Shown: in pieces, positions 14,409 to 22,346 of the stretch
Layout: every line of letters begins with the position of its first letter
Position numbering within the stretch: the stretch's first letter is position 1
Origin: Anoxybacillus sp050480245
GTDB taxonomy: Bacteria; Bacillota; Bacilli; Bacillales; Anoxybacillaceae
Length of the DNA stretch: 23,723 nucleotides
Assembly (NCBI GenBank): GCA_050480245.1
Contig: JBCNEQ010000047.1
Reading direction: 5' to 3' (one strand)
The notes under the pieces: generated by a model
Told to the model about the DNA's origin: nothing
What the model saw: the letters and a program-made list of their open reading frames with translations, nothing else
The model's database searches: none
Position numbers and translations under genes: made by a program

Positions 14409-15815
14409 TTGGTTACATTTAAAGAATTTGGATTGAGTCCAGAATTGATGAAAGCAGTTAGTAAAATGGGATTTGAAGAGGCAACGCCGATTCAAGCGGC
14501 GACAATTCCGCTTAGTTTGCAAAATCGTGACGTTATTGGTCAAGCGCAAACAGGAACAGGAAAAACAGCTGCGTTTGGTATCCCGCTTATTGAAAAAATT
14601 GATATGAACAACGATGCGGTGCAAGCAATCGTTGTTGCACCGACACGAGAACTAGCGATTCAAGTATCGGAAGAGCTATATAAAATTGGTTCAACGAAGC
14701 GCGTGCGCGTTTTGCCGATTTATGGGGGGCAAGATATTGAACGACAAATTCGGGCGTTAAAAAAACACCCGCATATTATTGTCGGTACGCCGGGGCGCGT
14801 GCTTGACCATATTCAACGCCGCACGCTCCGTTTACAAAATGTGCATACGGTTGTGTTAGATGAAGCGGATGAAATGTTAAATATGGGCTTTGTCGAAGAC
14901 ATTGAAGCGATTTTAAGCCACGTGCCGACAGAACGTCAGACGCTTCTTTTCTCAGCGACGATGCCAGAGCCGATTCGCCGCATCGCTGAACGATTTATGC
15001 AAAATCCAGAGCTCGTTCGCGTGAAGGCGAAAGAAATGACCGTTCCAAACATTGAACAATATTACATTGAAATTCAAGAAAAGAAAAAGTTTGATACGTT
15101 AACGCGCTTATTAGATATTCAATCTCCTGAGTTAGCGATCGTTTTCGGAAGAACGAAACGTCGTGTCGATGAACTAGCGGAAGCGCTCAACTTGCGCGGC
15201 TATACAGCAGAAGGCATTCACGGAGATTTAAGTCAAGCGAAGCGTTTATCTGTATTGCGTAAATTTAAAGAAGGTTCAATTGATATTTTAGTTGCCACAG
15301 ATGTAGCGGCGCGCGGTTTAGATATTTCTGGTGTGACGCATGTATATAATTTCGATATTCCACAAGACCCAGAAAGCTATGTTCACCGCATCGGCCGAAC
15401 AGGACGTGCGGGCAAAACAGGCATGGCGATTACGTTTGTTACACCACGTGAAATTGGACAATTGCATCATATTGAAAAGACGACAAAGCGGAAAATGGAG
15501 CGGATGAAACCGCCAACGCTAGATGAGGCGCTTGAAGGTCAACAGCGGGCAGCGATTGAAAAACTGCTTACGACGATTGAGCATAACAACTTATCATTTT
15601 ATAAACGTGCAGCTGAGGAATTGTTAGAGGAGCACGACTCTGTTTCGCTCGTTGCTGCGTGCATTAAAATGTTAACGAAAGAGCCGGATATGACGCCGGT
15701 GCAGTTGACAGAAGAAATGCCGATTATGAAAAAAGAGAAAAAGCGGCAAGTGCAAACGCGTCAACGCCGCAATGAAACGCGCGGTCGCGGTGGAAAAACG
15801 CGCGAAAAACGATAG
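14409..15815 (+). CDS. cshA: DEAD-box ATP-dependent RNA helicase CshA
   Basis: The protein has 468 residues if translation starts at TTG 14409, which is 10 nt after AAGGAG; the ATG at 14400 (471 residues) is only one base from that site. All helicase motifs are present (numbered from ATG 14400): Q-motif TPIQ (29-32), Walker A AQTGTGKT (49-56), PTRELAIQ, VLDEADEML, SAT in LLFSATMP, VATDVAARGLD and HRIGRTGRAG. The tail is basic and rich in Arg and Gly (…RQRRNETRGRGGKTREKR), as in CshA. CshA unwinds RNA in the degradosome and in ribosome assembly and is important in the cold. Slightly shorter than the B. subtilis protein (about 490). It has its own promoter and an attenuator-like leader. Confidence 0.95.
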   Translation: MVTFKEFGLSPELMKAVSKMGFEEATPIQAATIPLSLQNRDVIGQAQTGTGKTAAFGIPLIEKIDMNNDAVQAIVVAPTRELAIQVSEELYKIGSTKRVRVLPIYGGQDIERQIRALKKHPHIIVGTPGRVLDHIQRRTLRLQNVHTVVLDEADEMLNMGFVEDIEAILSHVPTERQTLLFSATMPEPIRRIAERFMQNPELVRVKAKEMTVPNIEQYYIEIQEKKKFDTLTRLLDIQSPELAIVFGRTKRRVDELAEALNLRGYTAEGIHGDLSQAKRLSVLRKFKEGSIDILVATDVAARGLDISGVTHVYNFDIPQDPESYVHRIGRTGRAGKTGMAITFVTPREIGQLHHIEKTTKRKMERMKPPTLDEALEGQQRAAIEKLLTTIEHNNLSFYKRAAEELLEEHDSVSLVAACIKMLTKEPDMTPVQLTEEMPIMKKEKKRQVQTRQRRNETRGRGGKTREKR

Positions 15816-15844
15816 GAGCTGTCTGAACAGATAGCTTCTTTTTC
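15815..15844 (+). terminator. Intrinsic terminator after cshA
   Basis: GGAGCTGTCT (15815-15824) pairs with AGATAGCTTC (15829-15838), including two G-U pairs, around GAAC; a T-rich run follows. Confidence 0.75.
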
Positions 15845-15862
15845 TTTATTGGAGGGATATGG

Positions 15863-16225
15863 ATGATTATCGGTATCGGCATTGATATTGTGGAATTAAG
15901 TCGGATTGCGAAGCTGATGAATCGACAGCCGAAATTCATTGAACGTATTTTAACAGACAATGAGTGCGCTCGTCTTTATGAGCGCTCACCAAAACGACAA
16001 ATTGAGTTTGTTGCGGGGCGATTTGCCGCAAAAGAAGCATATGCAAAAGCGTTAGGAACGGGCATCGGTGCTAACGTTTCCTTTCGCGACATTGAAATTC
16101 AACATGATGAAAACGGCAAACCGTATATTGTTTCTTCGTCACCGAATGAACGTGTGCACGTTTCGATTTCTCACAGCGAACATTATGCTGTTGCTCAAGT
16201 AATCATTGAACGCTTGTCAAGCTAG
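15863..16225 (+). CDS. acpS: Holo-[acyl-carrier-protein] synthase
   Basis: The start is ATG 15863, with GGAGGG 6 nt upstream. The 120-residue enzyme moves 4'-phosphopantetheine from coenzyme A to apo-ACP (EC 2.7.8.7) for fatty acid synthesis. The signature GIGIDIVELSRI (4-15, metal Asp8) and RFAAKEAYAKALGTGI (53-68, metal Glu58) are intact, and the end SISHSEHYAVAQVI is typical. The length is standard for AcpS trimers. In B. subtilis the genes ydbS, ydbT and ydcA separate cshA from acpS; here the gap is only 47 bp. Confidence 0.96.
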   Translation: MIIGIGIDIVELSRIAKLMNRQPKFIERILTDNECARLYERSPKRQIEFVAGRFAAKEAYAKALGTGIGANVSFRDIEIQHDENGKPYIVSSSPNERVHVSISHSEHYAVAQVIIERLSS

Positions 16226-16228
16226 TCT

Positions 16229-16257
16229 GCATATTCTTCCGCTTGGCCTCATATGAT
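16229..16257 (+). promoter_or_regulatory. Candidate sigma-E promoter of ydcC
   Basis: GCATATT (16229-16235) matches the sigma-E -35 consensus KMATATT fully. CATATGAT (16250-16257), 14 bp later, matches the -10 CATACAHT at 6 of 8 positions. It lies 43 bp before the ATG of a gene that is sporulation-associated in B. subtilis. Confidence 0.7.
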
Positions 16258-16299
16258 GGCTTATGAAGAAAGTCCAAATGAGGTAAAGGGGTTGAAAAA

Positions 16300-17319
16300 A
16301 TGAGACGAACATGGCTTTTTTGGTGCCTGCTTCTGTTGGTTGTAGGCAGTTTGGCCGCTTGCGGAGAAAAATCGCAACAAGATGTGTTAAAAGCGCTCGA
16401 TGAAAAAGTACAAACGATGTCTGGGTACAAAGCAGAAGCAAAAATGACGCTTCAGACAGGGACAGAGCCGCAAGTGTACGAAATTGAAATTTGGCATAAG
16501 TCGCCGAATTACTACCGTGTGAACTTGAAAAATGCCCAGCGTGATCAACATCAAATAATTTTGCGCAACGACGAAGGAGTATTTGTATTAACGCCAGCAC
16601 TAAATAAAAGTTTTCGTTTTCAAAGCGACTGGCCGCAAAATACGAGTCAAGTATATTTGTATGAATCGCTCGTAAAAGACATTTTAACTGACTCAAAAGC
16701 GGCATTTAAAGCAACAGAAAATCATTACGTGTTCCAGACGAAAACAAATTATGAAAACAAAAAAATGTTGCCGCAACAAGAAATTACGTTAAATAAAAAA
16801 GATTTAACGCCAGTCAAAGTGACCGTTATGGATGTTGACTCGCAGCCGATGTTGACTGTTGAGTTTTCAAAAGTAGAGTGGAATGCTGTATTTGATGATA
16901 ACACTTTTGATGTGAGCAAAAACATGACGAGAGCGAAGCTAGAAAATGAACAAGAAGCCACGACAGAGGCGAATCAACAAGCAGTTCCTGTCATGTATCC
17001 GACATATGAGGTTGATGGCGTGAAACTTGTTGAAGAGAAAGAATTTACAACAGCAAACGGAAAACGAATCGTGATGACATTTGCTGGAGAAAAATCGTTT
17101 ACGCTTGTGCAAGAAAAAGCGCACGCTGTGCCGACAGCGAACGTATCAACGACAGTGAAAGGCGAGCCGGTTGATTTAGGATTTGCAGTTGGGGCGATGA
17201 CGGATAGAACGTTGACGTGGACGTATAAAGGAGTCGATTTTATTCTCGCTTCACAAGATTTAACGAAAGATGAAATGGTCGCGATTGCTCGTTCTGTGCA
17301 AGGCAAGGTGATGAAGTAA
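16300..17319 (+). CDS. ydcC: Sporulation-associated LolA-like lipoprotein YdcC
   Basis: The start is ATG 16300, with AAAGGGG upstream. The 339-residue product begins with a lipoprotein signal and lipobox LAAC (Cys21), then a LolA/LppX-like beta-sheet half (about 25-200: …MSGYKAEAKMTLQTG…YRVNLKN…VEFSKVEWN…) and a C-terminal half with a DUF4367-like pattern (…VKLVEEKEFTTANGKRIVMTFAGEKSFTLVQE…). The position between acpS and alr is the same as that of B. subtilis ydcC, a mother-cell gene of sporulation, and the promoter is sigma-E-like. It presumably sits on the membrane facing the forespore surface; no molecular function is established that I can state with confidence. Confidence 0.88.
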   Translation: MRRTWLFWCLLLLVVGSLAACGEKSQQDVLKALDEKVQTMSGYKAEAKMTLQTGTEPQVYEIEIWHKSPNYYRVNLKNAQRDQHQIILRNDEGVFVLTPALNKSFRFQSDWPQNTSQVYLYESLVKDILTDSKAAFKATENHYVFQTKTNYENKKMLPQQEITLNKKDLTPVKVTVMDVDSQPMLTVEFSKVEWNAVFDDNTFDVSKNMTRAKLENEQEATTEANQQAVPVMYPTYEVDGVKLVEEKEFTTANGKRIVMTFAGEKSFTLVQEKAHAVPTANVSTTVKGEPVDLGFAVGAMTDRTLTWTYKGVDFILASQDLTKDEMVAIARSVQGKVMK

Positions 17320-17348
17320 GACTCGCATGGCGGGTCTTTATTTTTTTG
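17319..17348 (+). terminator. Intrinsic terminator after ydcC
   Basis: AGACTCGC (17319-17326) pairs with GCGGGTCT (17330-17337, one G-U pair) across a 3-nt loop, followed by a T-rich tract. Confidence 0.8.
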
Positions 17349-17378
17349 TTGACATGATGCAAGGACAGAAGAAATAAT
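17349..17378 (+). promoter_or_regulatory. Promoter of alr
   Basis: A consensus -35 TTGACA (17349-17354) is followed at 18 bp by AATAAT (17373-17378), 34 bp before the alr start. Confidence 0.65.
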
Positions 17379-17412
17379 CAAACGTGAACATATTTTTGAA
17401 GGGGCATGAAGG

Positions 17413-18570
17413 ATGGAACGAGCATTTTATCGCGATACATGGGCAGAAATTGATTTAGATGCGATTTTTTATAATGTACAATCGATGAAGCGGCACGTTG
17501 GTTCACATGTCGATGTGATTGCTGTTGTGAAGGCGAACGCTTATGGGCATGGCGACGTGCAAGTGGCGAATACGGCGCTTGAAGCAGGTGCAACGCGATT
17601 AGCAGTCGCTTTTTTAGATGAGGCGCTGGTGCTAAGGAAAAAAGGCATTCCTTTAGACGTACCGATTCTCGTACTTGGGGCAACAAACCCTCAATATGCT
17701 CCGTTAGCCGCTAGTCAAAACATTGCGCTAACTGTTTTTCGGGCGGATTGGTTTGAACAGGCGATCGTGTATGCCCCGTATGAACAACCGTTGAACGTTC
17801 ACATGAAGTTAGATACAGGGATGGGGCGATTAGGAGCGAAAACAAAAGAAGAAGTGCAGCAAATCATGCACATGATTGAGCAAAAAAAATGGTTTGTCCT
17901 TGAAGGAGTATATACGCATTTTGCAACAGCCGATGAGCAACATGTAGATTATTTTTCGTTTCAATACGATACGTTTATGCGCATGCTAGAGTGGTTACCT
18001 GTTAAACCACCGCTTATTCATTGTGCCAATAGTGCGGCGGGATTGCGTTATCCTGAGCGAGTGTTTAACGCTGTCCGTTTAGGCATTTCTATGTACGGTC
18101 TCGCACCTTCGCAAGCAATGAAATCGTTGTTGCCCTATCCTTTGAAAGAAGCTTTTTCTCTTCATAGCCGCTTAACGCATGTAAAGAAGGTAAAAGCAGG
18201 AGAAAAGGTAAGCTACGGCGCAACGTATGAGGCAAAAGCGGATGAGTGGATTGGGACGGTTCCGATTGGCTATGCAGATGGTTGGTTACGCCGCATGCAA
18301 CATTTCTCTGTTCTTGTTGATGGAAAACGCGCTCCTATTGTTGGGCGTGTTTGTATGGATCAAATGATGATTCGCTTGCCTTATGAACTTCCTGTTGGTA
18401 CAAAAGTGACGCTTATTGGTGAACAACAAGGCGACCGCATTTCCATTGACGATGTTGCAGCGCATTTGAACACGATTAATTACGAAGTTCCTTGTACAAT
18501 TAGTTATCGTGTTCCCCGTATTTTTTTAAAAAACAAGAGTATAATTGAAGTGAGAAATGCGGTATTATAG
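17413..18570 (+). CDS. alr: Alanine racemase
   Basis: The start is ATG 17413 after a GAAGG site. The 385-residue fold-type III PLP enzyme interconverts L- and D-alanine (EC 5.1.1.1), giving D-Ala for Ddl in this same window. Lys40 in AVVKANAYGHG (37-47) carries the PLP, and Tyr268 in VSYGATYEA (266-274) is the second catalytic base. The motifs MKLDTGMGRLG (131-141), HCANSAAGL and GRVCMDQ are complete. The length is typical. It has its own promoter and is followed by the ndoAI-ndoA pair, as in B. subtilis. Confidence 0.97.
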   Translation: MERAFYRDTWAEIDLDAIFYNVQSMKRHVGSHVDVIAVVKANAYGHGDVQVANTALEAGATRLAVAFLDEALVLRKKGIPLDVPILVLGATNPQYAPLAASQNIALTVFRADWFEQAIVYAPYEQPLNVHMKLDTGMGRLGAKTKEEVQQIMHMIEQKKWFVLEGVYTHFATADEQHVDYFSFQYDTFMRMLEWLPVKPPLIHCANSAAGLRYPERVFNAVRLGISMYGLAPSQAMKSLLPYPLKEAFSLHSRLTHVKKVKAGEKVSYGATYEAKADEWIGTVPIGYADGWLRRMQHFSVLVDGKRAPIVGRVCMDQMMIRLPYELPVGTKVTLIGEQQGDRISIDDVAAHLNTINYEVPCTISYRVPRIFLKNKSIIEVRNAVL

Positions 18571-18644
18571 TAGATGGATGCAATGAGAACGATTGTTTTC
18601 GAAAAATTTCTACAAAATTTGAATGAATGATGCTGGAAATGACT

Positions 18645-18672
18645 TTGCATCGCGAAGATGAAATGGTATGAT
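18645..18672 (+). promoter_or_regulatory. Promoter of the ndoAI-ndoA operon
   Basis: TTGCAT (18645-18650) and TATGAT (18667-18672) are 16 bp apart, 50 bp upstream of the antitoxin start. Confidence 0.65.
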
Positions 18673-18722
18673 GTAAATTGGAAGCAGCTATGTGGTTGTA
18701 GTTTAGTTGGAGGTGTGTGTTT

Positions 18723-19004
18723 GTGTTTGAATCCAGCGCAACAACAGAAATTGTTATTCGGTTACCGCAGGCGTTAGTGAGTGAGTTAGACGGAATTGTT
18801 AAGCAAGAAAACGGCAGCCGAAACGAACTTATTTATCAAGCGATGAAAATGTACATTCGCGAACGGAAAAAGCGTCAAATTCGTGAGGCGATGAGACGCG
18901 GATATATGGAGATGGCAAAAATTAATTTGTCGCTTGCATCGGAGGCATTTCTTGCGGAATATGAAGCTGACCACACCGTTGAACGATTAGTTAGCGGGGG
19001 GTAA
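18723..19004 (+). CDS. ndoAI: Antitoxin EndoAI (MazE-type, ribbon-helix-helix)
   Basis: The start is GTG 18723, because GGAGGTG lies 8 nt upstream and this gives 93 residues, the same as B. subtilis EndoAI; another GTG at 18717 is too close to the site. The N-terminal 45 residues form a ribbon-helix-helix DNA-binding domain (TEIVIRLPQALVSELDGIV…SRNELIYQAMKMYI), and the C-terminal part (RRGYMEMAKINL…ERLVSGG) is the near-invariant toxin-binding segment. It neutralises the EndoA RNase and should repress its own promoter. It is separated from the toxin gene by 4 bp. Confidence 0.95.
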   Translation: MFESSATTEIVIRLPQALVSELDGIVKQENGSRNELIYQAMKMYIRERKKRQIREAMRRGYMEMAKINLSLASEAFLAEYEADHTVERLVSGG

Positions 19005-19008
19005 TCTT

Positions 19009-19359
19009 TTGATTGTCAAACGTGGTGACGTGTATTTTGCCGATCTCTCTCCGGTAGTTGGATCAGAACAAGGGGGCGTGCGCCCTGTGCTTGTCATCCA
19101 AAATGACATTGGGAACCGTTTTAGTCCAACTGTCATTGTTGCTGCCATTACTGCGCAAATCCAAAAAGCAAAGTTGCCCACACATGTTGAAATCGATGCA
19201 AAGCGCTACGGATTTGAACGGGACTCTGTCATTTTGCTTGAACAAATTCGCACGATTGATAAACAGCGTCTGACAGATAAGATTACCCATCTAGATGACG
19301 AGATGATGGATAAAGTAGATGAAGCGTTGCAAATCAGTCTCGGTCTTATTGATTTTTAA
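19009..19359 (+). CDS. ndoA: Endoribonuclease toxin EndoA (MazF family)
   Basis: The start is TTG 19009; its ribosome binding site is the G-run at the end of ndoAI, so the two are coupled. The 116-residue protein agrees nearly throughout with B. subtilis EndoA, which cuts mRNA at UACAU. Visible are VKRGDVYFADLSPVVGSEQGG (3-23, the MazF beta-hairpin with the conserved Arg/Gly), RPVLVIQND and SVILLEQIRTIDKQRL. In B. subtilis the next gene is rsbR of the sigma-B module; here a terminator and tex follow at once. Confidence 0.97.
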   Translation: MIVKRGDVYFADLSPVVGSEQGGVRPVLVIQNDIGNRFSPTVIVAAITAQIQKAKLPTHVEIDAKRYGFERDSVILLEQIRTIDKQRLTDKITHLDDEMMDKVDEALQISLGLIDF

Positions 19360-19369
19360 TATGCTGGAA

Positions 19370-19398
19370 AAATAGCTACGTTGTGTAGCTATTTTTGT
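19370..19398 (+). terminator. Intrinsic terminator after ndoA
   Basis: AAATAGCTAC (19370-19379) pairs perfectly with GTAGCTATTT (19385-19394) around a 5-nt loop, followed by T. Confidence 0.85.
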
Positions 19399-19417
19399 TT
19401 AGAGGGAGGAACTTCGT

Positions 19418-21583
19418 TTGGAGCTACTAAAACAGCTAGCTGAGAGATTAAACATTCCATTCGCGCATGTTCAGCATGTCATTCAACTTCATGAGGAAGG
19501 AAATACGATTCCGTTTATTGCACGGTACCGAAAAGAAATGACCGGCGCGCTCGATGAAGTGCAAATTCGCACGATTTTAGATGAATGGCATTACTTACAA
19601 AACTTAGCGAAACGAAAAGAAGAAGTCATTCGTTTAATCGATGAGCAAGGGAAGTTGACGGACGAACTGAAAGAAGCAATTACAAAAGCAACGAAACTGC
19701 AAGAAGTAGAAGACTTATATCGTCCATATAAACAAAAACGTCGAACGAAGGCGACCATCGCAAAAGAAAAAGGATTAGAACCGTTTGCGGAATGGTTATT
19801 AACGTTTCCGAGTGAATCTATTACAGAGCGGGCGCGACTGTTTATTGATGAGCAAAAAGAAGTACATACGATCGAAGAAGTGATTCAAGGTGCAAAAGAT
19901 ATTATTGCTGAAAAAGTGTCGGATGACGCTGCGCTTCGTCAATGGATTCGTCAGCAAACGTGGCAAACCGGCACAATTGTTTCCGTTGGAAAAGAGATAG
20001 AAAAAGACGAAAAACGTGTATTTGAAATGTACTACGATCATCAGGAAGCGATTGCCAAAGCGCCGGCTCATCGCGTTTTGGCGATGAACCGCGGTGAAAA
20101 AGAAGGAATTTTACGCATCGCCATTGACGTAGATGTGGAGCGAATGATTGCATACATTCGCAAACAAATCATAACAAACGAGCGCTCATCTGCCGCTGAC
20201 ATCGTCGCCGAAGCCATTGAAGATGCATACAAACGTTTCATTGCCCCGTCTATTGAACGGGAAGTGCGAAATGAATTGACGGAACATGCGGAAGAGCGAG
20301 CGATTCACGTTTTTGCTGAAAACTTGCGCAATTTATTGTTGCAACCACCGTTAAAAGGAAAAGTCGTTTTAGGGGTAGACCCAGCATATCGAACAGGGTG
20401 TAAGTTAGCCGTCGTTGACGAAACAGGGAAATTGCTCCATATTGATGTCATTTATCCGCACCCGCCGAAAAATGAAGTTGACAAAGCAAAAGAAAAATTA
20501 AAGCAGTTGCTTCATACATACCGAGTTGAATTGATCGCTATCGGAAACGGAACAGCATCGCGAGAGACGGAACAGTTTGTCGCTGATACGATTGCTGAAT
20601 GGAATGGGGATGTGTTTTACACTATCGTCAATGAAGCGGGGGCAAGTGTATATTCTGCGTCAGATTTGGCGCGCAAAGAGTTTCCGCATTTGCAAGTTGA
20701 AGAAAGAAGCGCTGTATCAATTGCTCGCCGTGTTCAAGATCCGCTTGCCGAATTAGTGAAAATTGATCCAAAGTCTGTTGGCGTCGGGCAATATCAGCAC
20801 GATGTGTCGCAAAAAAAACTAGAGCAATCGTTGCAGTTTGTTGTTGAAACAGTTGTCAACCAAGTTGGCGTAAACGTCAATACGGCTTCCTCAACGCTAT
20901 TGCAATACGTATCCGGTTTGACAAAGACAGTGGCAGAAAATATCGTGAAATATCGAGAGGAACATGGAAAGTTTACAAATCGGATGCAATTGAAACATAT
21001 TCCACGCCTAGGGGCGAAGACGTACGAACAATGTATCGGATTTTTGCGCATTTTAGACGGTGATGAACCTTTAGATCGCACGCCGATTCATCCTGAGCGA
21101 TATGAAGAAGTGCATCAATTGTTGCATCGACTTGGTTTTTCAACGGAAGCGATCGGAAGCGAGCAGTTGCGAAGTGCGCTTGACCGTATAAACATAGAAG
21201 AAGTAGCTCATGAACTTGGAATAGGGCTATTGACGCTTCAAGATATTATTGATGCGCTGAAGCGTCCAGAGCGTGATCCACGTGATGATTTGCCAAAGCC
21301 TATTCTAAAGCAACATGTATTAAAGATGGAAGATTTACAAAAAGGGATGGAATTAGAAGGAACAGTACGAAATGTCGTCGATTTTGGTGTATTTGTAGAT
21401 ATTGGTGTAAAGCAGGACGGGCTCGTTCATATTTCGAAATTAAGTGATCGATATGTCAAACATCCGCTTGATGTTGTTTCGGTTGGGGATATTGTTAAAG
21501 TATGGGTTGATTCCGTCGATTTACAAAAAGAGCGCATTGCTTTAACAATGATTCCACCAACATCGGAAAACACACTGTCATGA
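19418..21583 (+). CDS. tex: Tex-family RNA-binding transcription accessory protein (YdcI/YhgF type)
   Basis: The start is TTG 19418, with AGGGAGGA 9 nt upstream. The 721-residue protein has the full Tex layout: N-terminal helical region (…GNTIPFIARYRKEMTGALDE, about 28-47), a YqgF/RuvC-like domain (about 325-450, VVLGVDPAYRTGCKLAVVDETG), tandem helix-hairpin-helix motifs (about 490-560, …NVNTASSTLLQYVSGLTKTVAENIVKYREEHG) and an S1 domain at the end (about 645-715, GTVRNVVDFGVFVDIG). Tex proteins bind nucleic acid and modulate transcription; the exact role in Bacillus is unsettled. The stop codon lies in the loop of the terminator shared with cmpA, and the last 6 bp overlap the 3' end of cmpA on the other strand. 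Confidence 0.95.
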   Translation: MELLKQLAERLNIPFAHVQHVIQLHEEGNTIPFIARYRKEMTGALDEVQIRTILDEWHYLQNLAKRKEEVIRLIDEQGKLTDELKEAITKATKLQEVEDLYRPYKQKRRTKATIAKEKGLEPFAEWLLTFPSESITERARLFIDEQKEVHTIEEVIQGAKDIIAEKVSDDAALRQWIRQQTWQTGTIVSVGKEIEKDEKRVFEMYYDHQEAIAKAPAHRVLAMNRGEKEGILRIAIDVDVERMIAYIRKQIITNERSSAADIVAEAIEDAYKRFIAPSIEREVRNELTEHAEERAIHVFAENLRNLLLQPPLKGKVVLGVDPAYRTGCKLAVVDETGKLLHIDVIYPHPPKNEVDKAKEKLKQLLHTYRVELIAIGNGTASRETEQFVADTIAEWNGDVFYTIVNEAGASVYSASDLARKEFPHLQVEERSAVSIARRVQDPLAELVKIDPKSVGVGQYQHDVSQKKLEQSLQFVVETVVNQVGVNVNTASSTLLQYVSGLTKTVAENIVKYREEHGKFTNRMQLKHIPRLGAKTYEQCIGFLRILDGDEPLDRTPIHPERYEEVHQLLHRLGFSTEAIGSEQLRSALDRINIEEVAHELGIGLLTLQDIIDALKRPERDPRDDLPKPILKQHVLKMEDLQKGMELEGTVRNVVDFGVFVDIGVKQDGLVHISKLSDRYVKHPLDVVSVGDIVKVWVDSVDLQKERIALTMIPPTSENTLS

Positions 21584-21598
21584 GCAGTGTGTTTTCCG
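21564..21598. terminator. Hairpin shared by the convergent tex and cmpA genes
   Basis: CGGAAAACACACTG (21564-21577) and CAGTGTGTTTTCCG (21585-21598) are perfect 14-bp arms around a 7-nt loop that contains the stop codons of both genes. No long T-run follows on either strand, so it may act as a processing or pausing hairpin as much as a simple terminator. Confidence 0.7.
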
Positions 21599-21691
21599 AA
21601 AAAAAAACCAACATTGATTGAGAAATTTAATTTGAGCGCGGTTTTTCTCATAATATGCACGTCGCATTTGATTTTTTAACCACATCGGCAT
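21578..21691 (-). CDS. cmpA: Cortex morphogenetic protein CmpA
   Basis: This very short gene reads from ATG 21689-21691 on the minus strand, with AAGGTGAT upstream, to TGA at 21578-21580. It gives 37 residues: MPMWLKNQMRRAYY… with the C-terminal part QCWFFFRKTHCS. B. subtilis CmpA has the same length, the same MPxWLKxQM start and the same …NQCWxFxRKxHCS end, and sits in the same place between ydcI (tex) and ydcK on the opposite strand. CmpA acts in the mother cell in spore coat and cortex quality control, bridging SpoIVA and ClpXP. The only frame hint that could mislead is a run of nine T that a sequencing slip would disrupt. A sigma-E promoter is expected, but none is convincing here. Confidence 0.9.
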   Translation of the reverse strand: MPMWLKNQMRRAYYEKNRAQIKFLNQCWFFFRKTHCS

Positions 21692-21761
21692 GATGATCAC
21701 CTTCAAATTTTTTTATTATGTTATGAGCAAAAGAGCCCAATGGTGAAAGGACGGAAATAAA

Positions 21762-22217
21762 ATGGATGAGCGCGAGTTACAAGCGCTTGTTGAGCGCATA
21801 TCGTTACATGTATTTCATAAGCCATTTCGCCATCGAGCGATATTTAATGATCGTTTAAGAACGACCGGTGGACGATACATCCTTTCCACGCATCATATTG
21901 AACTAAATCGGAAATATTACGAACAATACGGGGAAGAAGAATTTGTTCAAGTCATCAAACATGAATTATGCCATTACCATTTGCATCTTGAAGGAAAAGG
22001 ATATCGTCATCGCGATCGTGACTTTCGGGAGTTATTGAAAAAAGTACAAGCGCCACGTTTTTGTAAGCCTATTGTATTACCGAAGAAAGGGAAAACGTAT
22101 TATTACGAATGTACATCATGCCGCTACATGTATGTGCGGAGAAAAGCAATACATACAAATCGATATGTATGTGGCCTTTGTCGTGGGAAATTGAAAAAAA
22201 TAAAAATAGAGTGTTGA
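21762..22217 (+). CDS. ydcK: SprT-like zinc metalloprotease-fold protein YdcK
   Basis: The start is ATG 21762, with AAAGGAC upstream. The 151-residue protein has the SprT-type zinc site HELCHYH near residue 67-73 (HExxH with the catalytic Glu) and a C-terminal zinc ribbon with paired CxxC motifs (CTSC near 116, CGLC near 137). The family includes eukaryotic Spartan, which cuts DNA-protein crosslinks; the substrate of the bacterial form is not known to me. It keeps the B. subtilis position between ydcI and the tRNA cluster. Confidence 0.92.
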   Translation: MDERELQALVERISLHVFHKPFRHRAIFNDRLRTTGGRYILSTHHIELNRKYYEQYGEEEFVQVIKHELCHYHLHLEGKGYRHRDRDFRELLKKVQAPRFCKPIVLPKKGKTYYYECTSCRYMYVRRKAIHTNRYVCGLCRGKLKKIKIEC

Positions 22218-22243
22218 CAAGCCAAATCTCTATATGCTAAATT
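22214..22243 (+). promoter_or_regulatory. Candidate upstream promoter of the tRNA cluster
   Basis: TTGACA (22214-22219), overlapping the end of ydcK, is followed at 18 bp by TAAATT (22238-22243). Confidence 0.45.
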
Positions 22244-22291
22244 ATAAAAGCCGTCGTCATTCAACGAGAAATTGGAATAAAAAAAAGACGG

Positions 22292-22320
22292 TTGACAGAT
22301 TAAAAAAGAGTAAATATAAT
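22292..22320 (+). promoter_or_regulatory. Consensus promoter of the tRNA cluster
   Basis: TTGACA (22292-22297) and TATAAT (22315-22320) are exactly 17 bp apart, a perfect sigma-A promoter 26 bp before the first tRNA. Confidence 0.92.
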
Positions 22321-22346
22321 ATAAGCAGTCCTAATGATTGAGTTAT

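Noticed and set aside
21427..21660. Minus-strand 77-codon frame opposite the end of tex
   Set aside because: It is the wrong frame over cmpA (containing VGFFFGKHT) and the antisense of the tex S1 domain; the true short gene is the 37-codon frame at 21578-21691.
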